Positions 11,298 to 22,285 of a stretch of 64,000 nucleotides of DNA are shown piece by piece. The position numbers and the translations under genes were made by a program. Numbering within the stretch: the first letter of the stretch is position 1; each line of letters opens with the position of its first letter. Source of the DNA: Plectosphaerella cucumerina. Taxonomy: Eukaryota > Ascomycota > Sordariomycetes > Glomerellales > Plectosphaerellaceae. The notes below the pieces were generated by a model. That model saw only the letters and a program-made list of their open reading frames with translations, ran no database searches and was not told the origin of the DNA. The stretch is taken from NCBI GenBank assembly GCA_020746995.1, contig JAGPXD010000007.1, forward strand, positions 682,001 through 746,000. Reading direction: 5' to 3'.

Positions 11298-13927
11298 ATG
11301 AAGCACGAGCACGAGGATCCCGCGAGGAATCCAGCGAGTGCCGCGGACGAGCCGCCATCACCAGGCGCAGCGAAGAAAGCCGCGCAGTCCAAGAGGACCG
11401 TGTGCGACCACTGCCGGAGGCGAAGTATGTTTCCCCCCTTTCCCCTATCTCTCCCTTTCCCGTCCATTCCCCCATCGTCGACGACATCATGTCATGACAT
11501 GAGCTTCCGCGCCATCCTCCCCCTGCCCAGCAGCGTGCCCCCAGGCGGCTCCGTCTGCCGCCTGCACGGTACTTCCCAAGCCCCCCCTTCACCCATACGA
11601 CCCCCCCCCCGTGTGACAACACCCAGCTAAGCAGACGTCTTCTGTGCTCCCCCAGGAATCCGCTGCGACGGCCGCTTCCCCTGCGAGCAGTGCGTCAACG
11701 CCTCGCTCCAGTGCCGGCGAGACCATGTCCCCCGCAAGAGGGGCCCGAAGCGCGGCCACGGGCGCGTCATCAACGAGCTTCGAGCCAGCGCTCAAGATGG
11801 TGCCGCCGCCGCGGCAACCGCCAGTATGATTTCCCCGGCCGACAACCCGACGGAATATGTTCGCAGGCGACTCTCGTCTGTATGCCCGCCCCTCAACCTC
11901 GACGGCCTCCTGAGCGACTCCTCGGCGGACCCCTCCCGCAACCCATCCGCGGCATCGAGCCCTCCTGGCTTCTGGGCGTCGCTGACCTCGGCGCCGCCTG
12001 TCTTCGACGTCCCGGAGCCGCGCAGTGCGTTCTCGTCCGACGAGTTCCGTCCGCGCACGCGCACCTATTTCGACTTGATTCCGCAATGTCTCGACCTGTA
12101 CTACGAGCACATCTACCCCATCATGCCGCTGCTGTACATGCCAGCGGTGCGCGAGACGGCTGCCAAGCCCGTCATGGCTCCGGACGAAAAGAATCTCGTG
12201 TATGCCCTGTGCGCCCTCACGGCGATGCACATGTCAGGGAAGAGCATCGATGCTGCTGTGCCGCCGCCATCGTGGGAGGTTGTTGGGCGGTTCTTCCTTG
12301 ACGAGACGGTTGCGGTGCGGCAGTCGTATGACTTCCTCGAGGACTTGTCGCTGTCGTCGGTCATATCGTCTTTTTATCTGTCGACCAGCTTCTTCGAGAT
12401 CAACCAGTCACGAAAGTCGTGGCATTACCTCCGCGAGGCACTCAACCATGCTCAAGATATGGGGCTGCAGGACGACTCGACGTATTTCGGGCTGGGACCT
12501 GAGGAGACCCTGTGTCGGCAGAGAGTCTTTTGGATTTTGTTTGTGACGGAGAGGTGAGTTTCCCGGCTTCGATGGATGGGAGCAGCGCTGATATGGACAG
12601 GTCCTTCGCCATTCTTCGCAACAAGCCCATCACCTTCAAACGCACGCCATCACTCCCTTCGACGCGCCACCCCTACGAATCACCAGATATCCACGCTGGC
12701 TTCCTTCAGCTTGTCTCCTCATATACTCCGCTGGACGAGTCGTTCGTCACCGCATGGAACGAAGGATCCGATCCTCGCGTCAGCTCGTCCACCTTCCTAG
12801 CCCTGCAGAACCTCCTCTCCCTCCCGCCGGCCTTTCTCCGCCCTCGCCCAGTAGCCGGCTACGGCACCCCTGCCGACGAGCCCACCGACATCCAAAAGGC
12901 CGACCTCCTCATCACCCAGCAATGGCTCCGTCTCATCGTGTGGCAGTCATCCATGCGCCAGAACCTCCTCACCTGGACCGACCCTTCCGAAACTGGCGGC
13001 GGCTCCGACGGCTCGGCCACTTCCTCACCACAATCTCCCGCTGCCACCACAGCCGTGCCAAACAACAGCATGTGCTTCTCCTTCCCTCTGACCGTCGCCC
13101 GCGACACGGCCTCCATCCTCGCCTCCCTCCCTGCTAAGGCTGTCGAGGTCCACGGCATGGGCATCATGGAGAAGATTTTCGAGATCGGCTCATGGTGCGT
13201 CAATGTCCTCGGCGCTTGCGAGAGTGTCGGCTTCTCCACCGCCGGCATGGACCTGACGGCCGGTGACCTGGGCTTGCTGGGAGGCCAGGGTGGCAGCGGA
13301 CGCAAGTCGGCAAGCATGGACCCCATCGAGTTCTTCGTCAGGACACTGAGCGCCAGCCCCAACAGCAGGACGCAGTTTGCGGAGCGCCTGCTCCAAGCTG
13401 CAGGAGAGAACCCTGGGTGCATGCGCGTTGCTCTAAGCCCAGCTGTGTCCTTTGACGCGGGGCTTCCTGGGGCGTATGGACCCGCGGCGGCGGCGGCATC
13501 TTGGAGTCAGAGGGGATCGGTACTTGGAGAGCTGGTGACGACGCAGGAGGATGAGAGTGCAACGGCGGCCATGGAGGAGCTGGATCTGACGACTTCGCTG
13601 GACCTGGCCACATCGTTGGATGCAGCCATGGCTGGTGCAGGGAGCATGAGCCTCGGCAGCGGGTCAGTGGACTTGATGAGTCCGCTGACCATGACGACGA
13701 GCTACACGCACAGTCAAGGGAGTCAGAGTTTCGACACAATGGGGAGTATGGCAAGCAGCATGGGCAGTGGCGGCGGCAACGTCTTCGCCGCTTGGTCGGG
13801 ATGGGGCGAAGGACAGAATGGGAGTGCCGGGCAGCCGAGGACAGAGGTTGAGGCTGATGGGACGTATGGGAGTCAGGAGACTGGTGACCCTGACCGGCGG
13901 AATCATGGCATGGTGGGCGTCTGGTGA
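11298..13927 (+). CDS. Zn(II)2Cys6 transcription factor with fungal-specific TF domain
   Basis: Three exons, 11298..11424, 11656..12553 and 12601..13927, give 783 residues. The binuclear zinc cluster is canonical when spliced: cysteines at 36, 39, 46, 52, 55 and 62 (C-x2-C-x6-C-x5-C-x2-C-x6-C). A basic RKRGPKRGHGR linker follows. The large 231-nt first intron cuts the cluster between the second and third cysteines. The middle part has the helical pattern of the fungal-specific regulatory domain (YYEHIYPIMPLLY, then CRQRVFWILFVTER). The C-terminal third is Gly/Ser/Met-rich and low in complexity. The family binds CGG-triplet sites and usually controls carbon or secondary metabolism. The linker resembles those of sugar-utilisation regulators, but the target here is unknown. 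Confidence 0.9.
11487..11502. promoter_or_regulatory. 16-bp perfect palindrome, copy 2 (intronic)
   Basis: This is the same TCATGTCATGACATGA as at 10661, here inside intron 1 of the Zn(II)2Cys6 gene. The flanking bases differ, so only the 16-bp core is shared. Confidence 0.5.
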
Positions 13928-14248
13928 GTTCGTCTTGTACTGTACAACTGGGCTGTAACAACATTGGGAAGTTTGGGGGGTTTGCTGGGGGCAGTCACGG
14001 TAGCCTGAAATTTGAGTCTTTGATACTGCTGGCTGGGGAAGGATTCACTTGCCAGGTGTCAGTCATGCGAGATGGTCTTTCAGAGTGTCTCCGTTTGTCT
14101 GGCAAACAGAAATGAATGGACGGCGACAGCAAATCCCAGACCGTCATATAAAACCAGAGGAGACATTGCAGCGACGAGGCATCGCATCACCTTCGGCCAG
14201 ATATCTCCCACACTCACACTCAACACTCTCCCATCGCTGCACACAGCC
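13928..14248. other. Short intergenic region with core promoter
   Basis: This stretch contains the 3' UTR of the zinc-cluster gene and the promoter of the next gene, including the TATA element at 14146. Nothing else is supported. Confidence 0.5.
14146..14153 (+). promoter_or_regulatory. TATA box
   Basis: ATATAAAA lies about 100 bp upstream of the start codon at 14249. Confidence 0.5.
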
Positions 14249-14902
14249 ATGGATTGGCAGAGCCTCCAGGAGGGCTTGAAGAAAGAAACCCCTCCCAAGG
14301 ACGTCAAGAACGACAAGGACACCGCCGAGAACACCGCCGTTTCCCCCGGTATGCCGCAGAACCTCCATTTGCGTGACAGGTTTCCTGACCCTCTTCTAGC
14401 ATCCGTGGCTGTGGGACACCCCTCCGGTGTGGAGGACGAGGTGAACTCAATAAAAAACTCCTTCAAGAAGGGCTTCTTCAAGGAGGTCAACAACGACACG
14501 ACACGGCTGCCGCGTCAAGATTTCTTTTCGCGAAACGTGTCTCCTGGCGCGAGAAGGCAAGATTACAAGCGGTATATCGAGAGAAAGTATACCAAAGAGT
14601 ACTTCGACGCGCTTCGCTCGAAGAAACCCAACATCAGCGGCAGAAAGGGCCGCGACGGATTTGGCACGCCCTCCACGTCGATGAGCTCCAGGACACCCGT
14701 GGGATCGGATGAGAAGAAGACAACTGAGCCCTTCCTCCAGAAGGACGACGACGAAGTCATCGCGGTCGGCATGGCCACAGGCATCATAACGACGCACAAT
14801 CCCAAGATGTTGCCGTTCGAAGGCGAAGTAGATTGGGTTCTCGTATCCAGCAGCGAGAGCGAAGACGACACCGACACGGTGGGAGACTGGGAGATGGTCT
14901 GA
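14249..14902 (+). CDS. Hypothetical 200-residue charged protein
   Basis: Likely two exons, 14249..14348 and 14400..14902, with a 51-nt intron that has a GTATGC donor, a CTGAC branch and a TAG acceptor. The intron is a multiple of three without a stop, so an unspliced transcript would encode a 217-residue form. The start is the ATG after the TATA box and a short leader, in the motif MDWQSLQEGLKK. The middle is Lys/Arg-rich with NSFKKGFFKE and RKYTKEYFDALRSKKP. The tail is acidic with SSSESEDDTD and ends in GDWEMV. There is no signal peptide or membrane segment. I do not recognise a family. Confidence 0.72.
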   Translation: MDWQSLQEGLKKETPPKDVKNDKDTAENTAVSPGMPQNLHLRDRFPDPLLASVAVGHPSGVEDEVNSIKNSFKKGFFKEVNNDTTRLPRQDFFSRNVSPGARRQDYKRYIERKYTKEYFDALRSKKPNISGRKGRDGFGTPSTSMSSRTPVGSDEKKTTEPFLQKDDDEVIAVGMATGIITTHNPKMLPFEGEVDWVLVSSSESEDDTDTVGDWEMV

Positions 14903-17900
14903 GGGAGCACAAGGGATGTGAGGGGTCCGTCGGAGCGGTCGGGAATCGAGGCCCGTCGACGGCCGGGTCGGGGTGCTGCATGCGAACGTCCCAGACGGGC
15001 CGGCGCCTTCGTCCGAGGTTCTTGGCTGCAGAGGACGGCGGGCTTTCATGGGTGCTAGCGAGGGAGACCGGCGTCGGTGGCCCGGGTGCGGCCAGGCCAG
15101 GCGCTCGTGGCGGCAGTTTGGGAAATCATGAGACGGCGAGGTGTCCGGGGAGCGTGGCGTGGTCTGGCGGCGGCGGCATCATGTAAAGTGCGACGAGGTT
15201 TTCGCGAGTCGGGGCGACAGGAGCACAAGGCACAGCACAAGAAGGAGTCGTGGTTTTATACCACATCACACATTGCACGATGCCTTCGAGTGACCCATCC
15301 CCAGCCACCGCCCAAGACCCATGCCGTGGGCCCCGGTGGATATACCAAAGTCGCGTCCTCTTCCGTGAAAAAGCCCCGTCGTTCGTGATGTCACGACGGG
15401 CCCGACCCGCCATGCGAGCACTGTAGATCCCTGCCGCGTTTTTTCCGCCGGCGACAGATTCGTGCTTCTTTGCCAACTTGCGTCCCCAAAACCGAAAAAG
15501 CCTGGAAACGGCCGCGCTCGGTTCCACGGTTCGGTTGTCCTCGCCCCAGCTGCGTCTAGCCCAGCAGGCGGCGCCGCGTGCTACTGCCGGGTCGGCGACG
15601 GACCGCGGCCTGGTACCCGGTAGTTCCACCCATTTGTGCCTCCGAAGAGAGGGAGGGGCGGCGGCATGCAGGCTGGGGCCATGCCGATATCCCAGGCGAG
15701 TATGGCCGGGATGGTCTCCTCTCGGAGATGGGCAACGGCGGGGTGCTTTGACCTCGGCGGCGCCGTTCAGCTGGGCTCGGGGGGTCTGAGCGAGGAAAGC
15801 AATTACTGGTGAAGAGAAGTGCAGTATCTCGATTGATATCGAGGGGCTGTGTTCTTCTACCCTTCTGCAATGTGTCGTGTCAGGACGCCCCCGGCAGATG
15901 GCAGACGCGCCTTCAAGGAGAGAGTCGCATCCCGCGGCGATGGAAACACGAATGATTGGATGGACGCGCCTGCGTAGGCCGGGGAAGCGAAGCCAGAGAC
16001 CAGGGGGAGATGGGAATCTGCTGCAGGGCGGCGGGCCCTTCGGGGGATGAAGAGGGTGGGCGAATCTGGCCGGGGCGAGGTAGCTGATGTTAGTGGCCGG
16101 CAGCAGGGTGCGTCCACCTGGTCGAGTAGATGTACAGATTTACCTGCATCTGCCCTGGACTCAACTCTGATGTGTTCATGGAAGGCAGTGAGTTGGGCTG
16201 CAGAAGTCAATGATCCGACATGATATTCCTCTCGGTGATGCCCAACGCACACATCAAGGTAATATCTTAAGCATTACATGAAACAGCGCGACTCGACTCG
16301 TCCGCAACCCCAGACTGTTCATCCCTTCCATCCTCGTACAAGTACAGGATCTACTTCCACCTCAGCTGCGTGCCCGGACGCGGGATGGACCGGCACGGGA
16401 GCCGGACGCTGGCGGCGGAGAGCTCCAGCGCACCCAGCCCCCAGCCAGCGCCGTTCTAGCGCCTATCCGTCCCCCCCTTTCAGCGCTGTCGCCCCGCCCA
16501 GCCCGCTGTCTGGCGGCCCAACGGCGCTAACGGGCGCGACCTACAGCCCACCCACACCTCTCCGCCGCCCCCTGCAAACTCCCCAGGCACGTCTGTCTGT
16601 TGGTGTGTGTGGTGCGCACAAATGCGACGAGGGAACACGAAGGAAGAGCAAAAAAAGGGCCTGGAGAATGGGATTCGCTCGGTGGATCGGCCAGTGTGAT
16701 GGCGGCGACAGACACATGCGCGATGCAGGAGGCGGTCGACGGACCCAGGACCGATGCGGTGTTGAAAAGGGGAGGTGCAGCTGTGGAAAAGAAAAGATGC
16801 AGATATCGAATTTGGACCTGCCACTCACATCGCACCTCACCTCCCATCTTTCTCTTCTTCATCCGCTTCCACTTCCTCCCTCCTCTTCCTCCTCCTCCCC
16901 GACCTACATCACCACATCTTATCTTGTACCATCCGGTACAACTCCCCCGTCGCGCCCATCCCGTCACACTCGTACCCCGGCACAACGTCACATCGCCCGC
17001 CAGGCACAGCGACTGACTGGCCCGCCGGGGACCTGCCGGGATTCTCGTCACGGATCAGCACGCGCAGGGGTCCAGTCTGCCCTGCCTCAGTGGTTCAGTT
17101 CACTTCAATCCACCAAACCACGTCCACAGCCCACGCCCACGCGCATTCCATCCCTTTCCAACATCTGCCCGTTTCTCAGACGACAAACGAATTCTTCCCT
17201 CTTCTCGTCCCGCCTGCATTCCAAGACTGTTTCATTACCCCCCTGCATCCTTTTCGACTCTGCGCCCCGTTACGCCTCGCTTGGCTCCAAGACATAAGCT
17301 CCTGGCCGTGCCGTCACTTGTTTCTCTCTGCTCCAACGGGCGAATATTGGGTGGCTGGGAACGAACTGTCGACACTCTCTCTCACGCCAACAACACCCAT
17401 TATCACCACCAAACACCAACATTGCCTCTTGCTTCCATCGAACTCGCACGTCGCCCCATGACGAACGGCCGCATCGACAGTGCAGACTGACCTGCAGTCC
17501 CTGGCGATCCCCTTCCACCGACCGGGCAGCAGCCTCGACCAAACTTGCCCTCAACCGGGTCCAGCCCTGCTCTGATGCAATAATATCCCCGGGCTATACC
17601 GCCAGAGCGCACGCCAGCCCTCGTGGCCGCTTCCGCTTCTTTCTCCCGTCAACAAAATACGGCCGGGACTCCCTCGCCAGCGACGTCCCTTCTCCGAGCC
17701 TTCTTTCCCCATTCGCGACTCGCGCCCGCGCCAGTTTGCACTCTTCCGCAGGCATCATCCCTCCCGCCCGCCCGCACTCGCATTAACGACGACTCTTCTC
17801 CCGACACGGCGCATTGATGTTGTGACGCGGGGCCATTGCTCGATTCGATCATAGAAACAACACATTCATCCAGGAAACGTTGCGCCGGCTGCAACCCTTG

Positions 17901-17981
17901 TCTTTATTACGATACCACCTTTGAAAATAACTTGCACCTTTACACCACCAAACACCCATACGCAGACCCAGAGCATACATC
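14903..17981. other. 3.1-kb gene-free region and long CT-rich leader
   Basis: No coding region is supported. The last kilobase before 17982 is strongly pyrimidine-rich on +, as in long fungal 5' leaders, and probably belongs to the centrosomin-N gene transcript. Open frames here are low-complexity Pro/Ser/Arg translations. Confidence 0.5.
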
Positions 17982-20766
17982 ATGGACGGCCCAGGCAGCT
18001 ACGCCCAGGCCCGCGAGCGTAGAGGCTCCCGCTCCTCCACCCACCGCCCTCGCGCGCCCTCCAGAGCCTCCACTGGCACGCCCATCACGAGAATGTCCGT
18101 CCACAGCGCCAACAGCTCAAACTCCCAACTCGCCTCGAATCCTCCTCCCCGACCCTCCACCGTCGTCCACGCCGGCCACGCCGGCCACCGACACCAGCAC
18201 TCGCATTCGTCCTGCAGGACCCCCACAACCCCGAGGCCACAGTCGACAGCACCGAGGGAGTCTGCTCCTAGCAACAACGGCGGCCCGCCGCAGAGCGTCG
18301 TCTCGAGCTATCTTCAGGAGAAACTGCAAAAGAGGAGGGAAGAGAGCGAGAGGAATGCCGCGGCACGTCTGCTCCAAGACATGACACCGCCAGCCGAGCC
18401 ACCTTCGCGCACCGCCCAGAGCTCGCCCATCAAGGGTGGCGCCGCCGATGCCAGGCGGCCGCAGTCCAGCGGCGGCAGTGAGCGCAGCGAGCCCACTAAG
18501 AAGAAGGGCATGGGCGTCAAGGAGATGGAGGCGGTGAGCACACCTGGTTCCTTGCGCTTGGTGACATGTCGCTAACAATCTCCAGACAGTTTCTACCCTA
18601 CACAAGCAAAACTTCGACCTCAAGCTGGAATTGTACCACCGCCGCGAACGGCAGACAGCCTTGGAGGAGCGCCTCGATTCGCTCGAGGCCGGAAAGGCAC
18701 AGCTCGAAGATGTCAACGATAAGCTGTTGGAGGAGCTGGAGAAGAGAGATAGGGCCGTGCAGGAGGCCGTGCAGATGATTCTAGTCCTCGAGGCCCAAGT
18801 CGAGAAGCTCGTCAAGGAGCGGGAGATGGTGCGACAGGTCGAAGCAGCCGGATTCAGTCGACTGGCAGACCTCACGGCCGCGCTTAACACCACGGCCACG
18901 CAGGAGCCCCGTGTCGTCAACCGCATGCCCAGCTTCTTGTCAGAGCGGTCGGAGAGCACGGCAAACCTGCGGCGCGTGTACCTGGGCACCCAGGGCAGCC
19001 TGCTCAACCTGCCCAAGGTGGCTGAGACGTCGCCTATTGCTGACCACGTACGGTCGACGAGCATGGCACTACGCAGCCCAAGCCTGAGCGACTTGAGCGA
19101 GAGCTCCTTCGCCAGCGTGTACGGCGAAAAGCCCGGCGTGGACGAGAGTTTTGGAGACGAACAGGCCGAGGAGATGCCCATCCCGGACAGCGTCACCCTG
19201 AGATCAAGGCGGACAGGCTCGAACGCGGGTGACACCGGTATGACGCCCAAAACGCGACCAGCGGCACCCCGCAGCAACCGGTCCAGCTCAATCAACCGGC
19301 CGGCGTTCCAGTCCCTCAACAACGTGGTGGACCAGGGCTCGCCACTTCAGCGGCTGGAGAGGTCTTTCTCGTCTAATAGCGATTCGCCCGGCGCCGAGAG
19401 GACGTCGCGGCCGCCGCCGACGCAGCATCCCAAGAGGACTCGAGAGGACAAGCGTGACTCGCTCCGCAGGGTCACGACGGACGGCCCACGGAACTACGAC
19501 CACGCGATGCCCCCGACGCCCGACACCATCTCGACTTCGACCCTGAGACGTTTCAAAAACTCCAACGAGACCCTCACACATCAGCGCAACATCCAGGATC
19601 GAAGCTACCTCGCGTTGACAGAGGACACGGCGTCCACGTCAACATCGACGCCAGATGATCGGGCAGATGGCGGCGGCGCGGAGCACAACGGCGGAGCACC
19701 CATTTCGGCGCCGAAAGAACCAACCCCGGCTACCAAGGTGTTCTCTGGCGGCAGCTACTTCGACAACCGCATCCCAGTGACGCAGAGGCCGCGGTCGGCA
19801 GACGAGACGACAGTGTCGCACCGAAAGGGCAACGCATGGGATTCCGAAGACGAGGATGACAGGGCGTCGGTGCAGTCGCTCGAGTCGAGCCTAGACATCT
19901 GGCTGCAGCAGGGCAAAGAGCCAAAGAGGCGCACGGGACGCGAGTCGCCGGACCTCTTTGGCTTCCCATCAACGGCCAACCGGTGGGAAGGCAGCGCGGC
20001 ATACGGGCAAGGCGCTCCGGTGGCCCCCGGGGGCGCGCCGCTGCACTGGCCCGACCCGCTGGACGACTTGGTGCCAATCCAGCAGGAACTCTTCGGCGGC
20101 GGTTCTGGGCCTGCACCTCCACCTCCTAACAGGCGGTCGAGCCTGCATGCGCGGACCGGGTCAACGCCGCCGGTGACGGTACGGCATCATGAACCCGGCA
20201 ACGGCAAGCTGCGGCGAGCGTTTAGTAGGGCGGCGCGGCGCAACAGCGACACGGAGAAGGGACTGCCGCAGCAGGCACAACAGCCGGAGCACCCTGAAGG
20301 AAAGCAGTACCCGCCTCTGTCGCGGCCGCAGACTGTGACGCCGCGTAACCATCGGAAGATCAACAGTCTGTGGCGGCGATCGATTGGCGGTTCAGTACCG
20401 CCGGCCAGCGAGTATGTGCAGCCCCCGCCGCCGGGCCCGGCGCCCATCGACACGGCAGCAGCCAACGGCGGGAGTATGTCAAGGAGAGACAGCGCGGTGG
20501 GCACACCGTCATGGGTGCAGAGGGCGAGCCACGTGGCGGACGATGAGGCCAGGGCGACACCGCCGCCGATCCAGCGGCAGCCGCGGCGGGGAAGCATGGC
20601 CGACGGGGACGGGACGTCGGCGTACGGCGAGTACCCTCAGACACCGGGCACGCCGGGCGAGGCGGCACAGGGCGGTGCGAGCCTGGGTGCGCCGGGCAGC
20701 GCAAGGAGGAAGTGGCTGTCTGGGTTTGGGCGGACGAGCAGCATTCGCAGCAGGGCGGGTAATTGA
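17982..20766 (+). CDS. Centrosomin N-terminal motif 1 protein (microtubule-organising centre associated)
   Basis: Two exons, 17982..18533 and 18586..20766, with a 52-nt intron (GTGAGC, CTAAC, CAG), give 910 residues. The N-terminus is disordered and Ser/Pro/Arg-rich. From about residue 176 a coiled coil opens GMGVKEMEA and continues across the junction as TVSTLHKQNFDLKLELYHRR, the hallmark of centrosomin motif 1, which in Mto1/ApsB-type proteins binds gamma-tubulin complexes. The coiled coil runs to about 275. The rest is Ser/Pro/Arg-rich and probably phosphorylated, with a basic tail. It is shorter than typical ApsB/Mto1, so it may be a paralogous spindle-pole or septal MTOC protein. Location at MTOCs is inferred from the family. 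Confidence 0.88.
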
Positions 20767-20946
20767 TTGTAGCAGTCTGGATTAGTTGTACTGTAGAGCG
20801 ACATGGAAGCAGAAGATTTTGCGGGCAAACATGTTCCCGTGATGATTCGTGTTGTTTTGTGGGGTCGCCAAGGAGCTGTGCAGTGCTCTTCGCGCACCAC
20901 ATCCGTCTTCCATCTCACTTCTCACCTTATCACAACACATCACGAA

Positions 20947-21885
20947 ATGGCCACCCGCCGCTCCCCAATGCCCGCGCACGCGCACAGCGCGCTGATGGAA
21001 GCAGATGCCATCATCTCCGCTCTCCCCCTCGCCCTCCGTGACGCCCTCGCCCCCGCGACCGATACGCTCCGTTCAATACCTTACGTCTCCGCCTCCCTCC
21101 CGCGTCTCTGGGCGCTCAGCAGACCCTCCCTCTTCTCCCACGGTCGCGGCCGCGCATTCACCTACCTCTTCCTCGCGATCCTGGTCAACCACATTCGTCG
21201 GACACTCTGGCCCTGGCTAGGGGGCGATCTGCACTACGCACCGCTGGGGGATCTGAAGCTCGCGATTGGGAGTCCGCATATCTTCCTGGCCGAGGTGCTG
21301 GGACGGACGTGGAGGGAAAGGATGGAGATGATGGGGATTAAGATGGGGGTTGATGTGTTGGGGGCACTTGCGGTGGGTGTTCTTGTTGAAGAGAAGGAGG
21401 GGGAGAGTGTGAGGATGGATGTTGCGCGCGTTGGGGCGGTGGTATACATGCTCTCTGCGGTTGAGTATGTTCACGCGCGGACGTGTCATACTGTTGCTGT
21501 GATGGTGGCGTGCGTCAAGGGGGTTGTGCCGTTGCCGAAGACGGTATGGGGTGTTGGCGGGGGAGGGAGCGAGGCGCATAGGGCTGCGCATTGGGGGGTT
21601 TTGAGGGCCGCGGGGACGGCGGCGAGGATTGCGCTCGCGGTGAGGATGGTGGTGTATGTCATGTTTGCGATGGTGCCGATGGGTGTTGGCGCGGCGAGGG
21701 GGGTGGTTGCTGGACGGCCTGGGATGGGGGCTGTGATGGCCGGGCTTGGGTATGTCACGTATGTGGTGACGAGGTGGTCGAACAAGTATTACATGGTGTT
21801 GGAGATGTGGGGGATGGTGTTGGTGATGGGATGGGTGGCGGTTGCGGGCGTGGTTGTCGTGGGGGATGTGTTAAGGGTTGCTTGA
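20947..21885 (+). CDS. Multi-pass membrane protein of unknown function
   Basis: A single open frame of 312 residues from the ATG at 20947 (MATRRSPMP). The frame is open upstream, but the earlier ATG would add a segment overlapping the preceding gene's 3' UTR. Hydrophobic segments near FTYLFLAILVNHI, MGVDVLGALAVGVLV, VVYMLSAVEYV, VVYVMFAMVPMGVG and MVLEMWGMVLVMGWVAVAGVVVV suggest five to seven membrane spans. Composition changes sharply: the first third is C-rich on +, the remainder G-rich. I do not recognise a family. It lies only about 180 bp after the centrosomin-N gene. Confidence 0.62.
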   Translation: MATRRSPMPAHAHSALMEADAIISALPLALRDALAPATDTLRSIPYVSASLPRLWALSRPSLFSHGRGRAFTYLFLAILVNHIRRTLWPWLGGDLHYAPLGDLKLAIGSPHIFLAEVLGRTWRERMEMMGIKMGVDVLGALAVGVLVEEKEGESVRMDVARVGAVVYMLSAVEYVHARTCHTVAVMVACVKGVVPLPKTVWGVGGGGSEAHRAAHWGVLRAAGTAARIALAVRMVVYVMFAMVPMGVGAARGVVAGRPGMGAVMAGLGYVTYVVTRWSNKYYMVLEMWGMVLVMGWVAVAGVVVVGDVLRVA

Positions 21886-22285
21886 TACATGGAGGTGCAC
21901 CTGTCTTTACGAGGTGACATTGGCAGCTTCAAGGAGAGTCGGAGCTATTTTGAGTGTTGGGTGTTGATGGCGGGCTCGTATTCCGATCCATGACCCTGTT
22001 CCCTGGCCACACTGCTGCTGCTGCTTCGGAGCGAGGCGCATCGCCCAGGATCTCCTTTAGCATTGCAGGGCAGGCAGAGCGAGGTGTTGTGATGGCAAGG
22101 GGTTGGCGCCTGTTAGTGCTGCTGTGATGATCAGGCGCGGGCACTATCACTGCCAGGTCCCGACTGCAGACCCCATTCGTGATGGCATCACATCTGCGAC
22201 CTCCGCTCATCACAGAGATCTCCCGCAGACACGGTATAAATACCGCGAGCCCTGATCCACAGATCGAAGAGGCATCTCGCCCAGC
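21886..22285. other. Short intergenic region
   Basis: This 400-bp stretch carries the 3' UTR of the membrane protein gene and a TATA-containing promoter for the next gene. Confidence 0.5.
22233..22246 (+). promoter_or_regulatory. TATA box inside an inverted repeat
   Basis: CGGTATAAATACCG has six-base inverted arms around AA and contains TATAAA. It lies about 45 bp upstream of the start codon at 22286, implying a very short leader. Confidence 0.5.

Noticed and set aside
16278..17297. Plus-strand frame of 339 codons
   Set aside because: Pro/Ser/Thr/Arg-rich translation of a pyrimidine-rich leader. No family resemblance.
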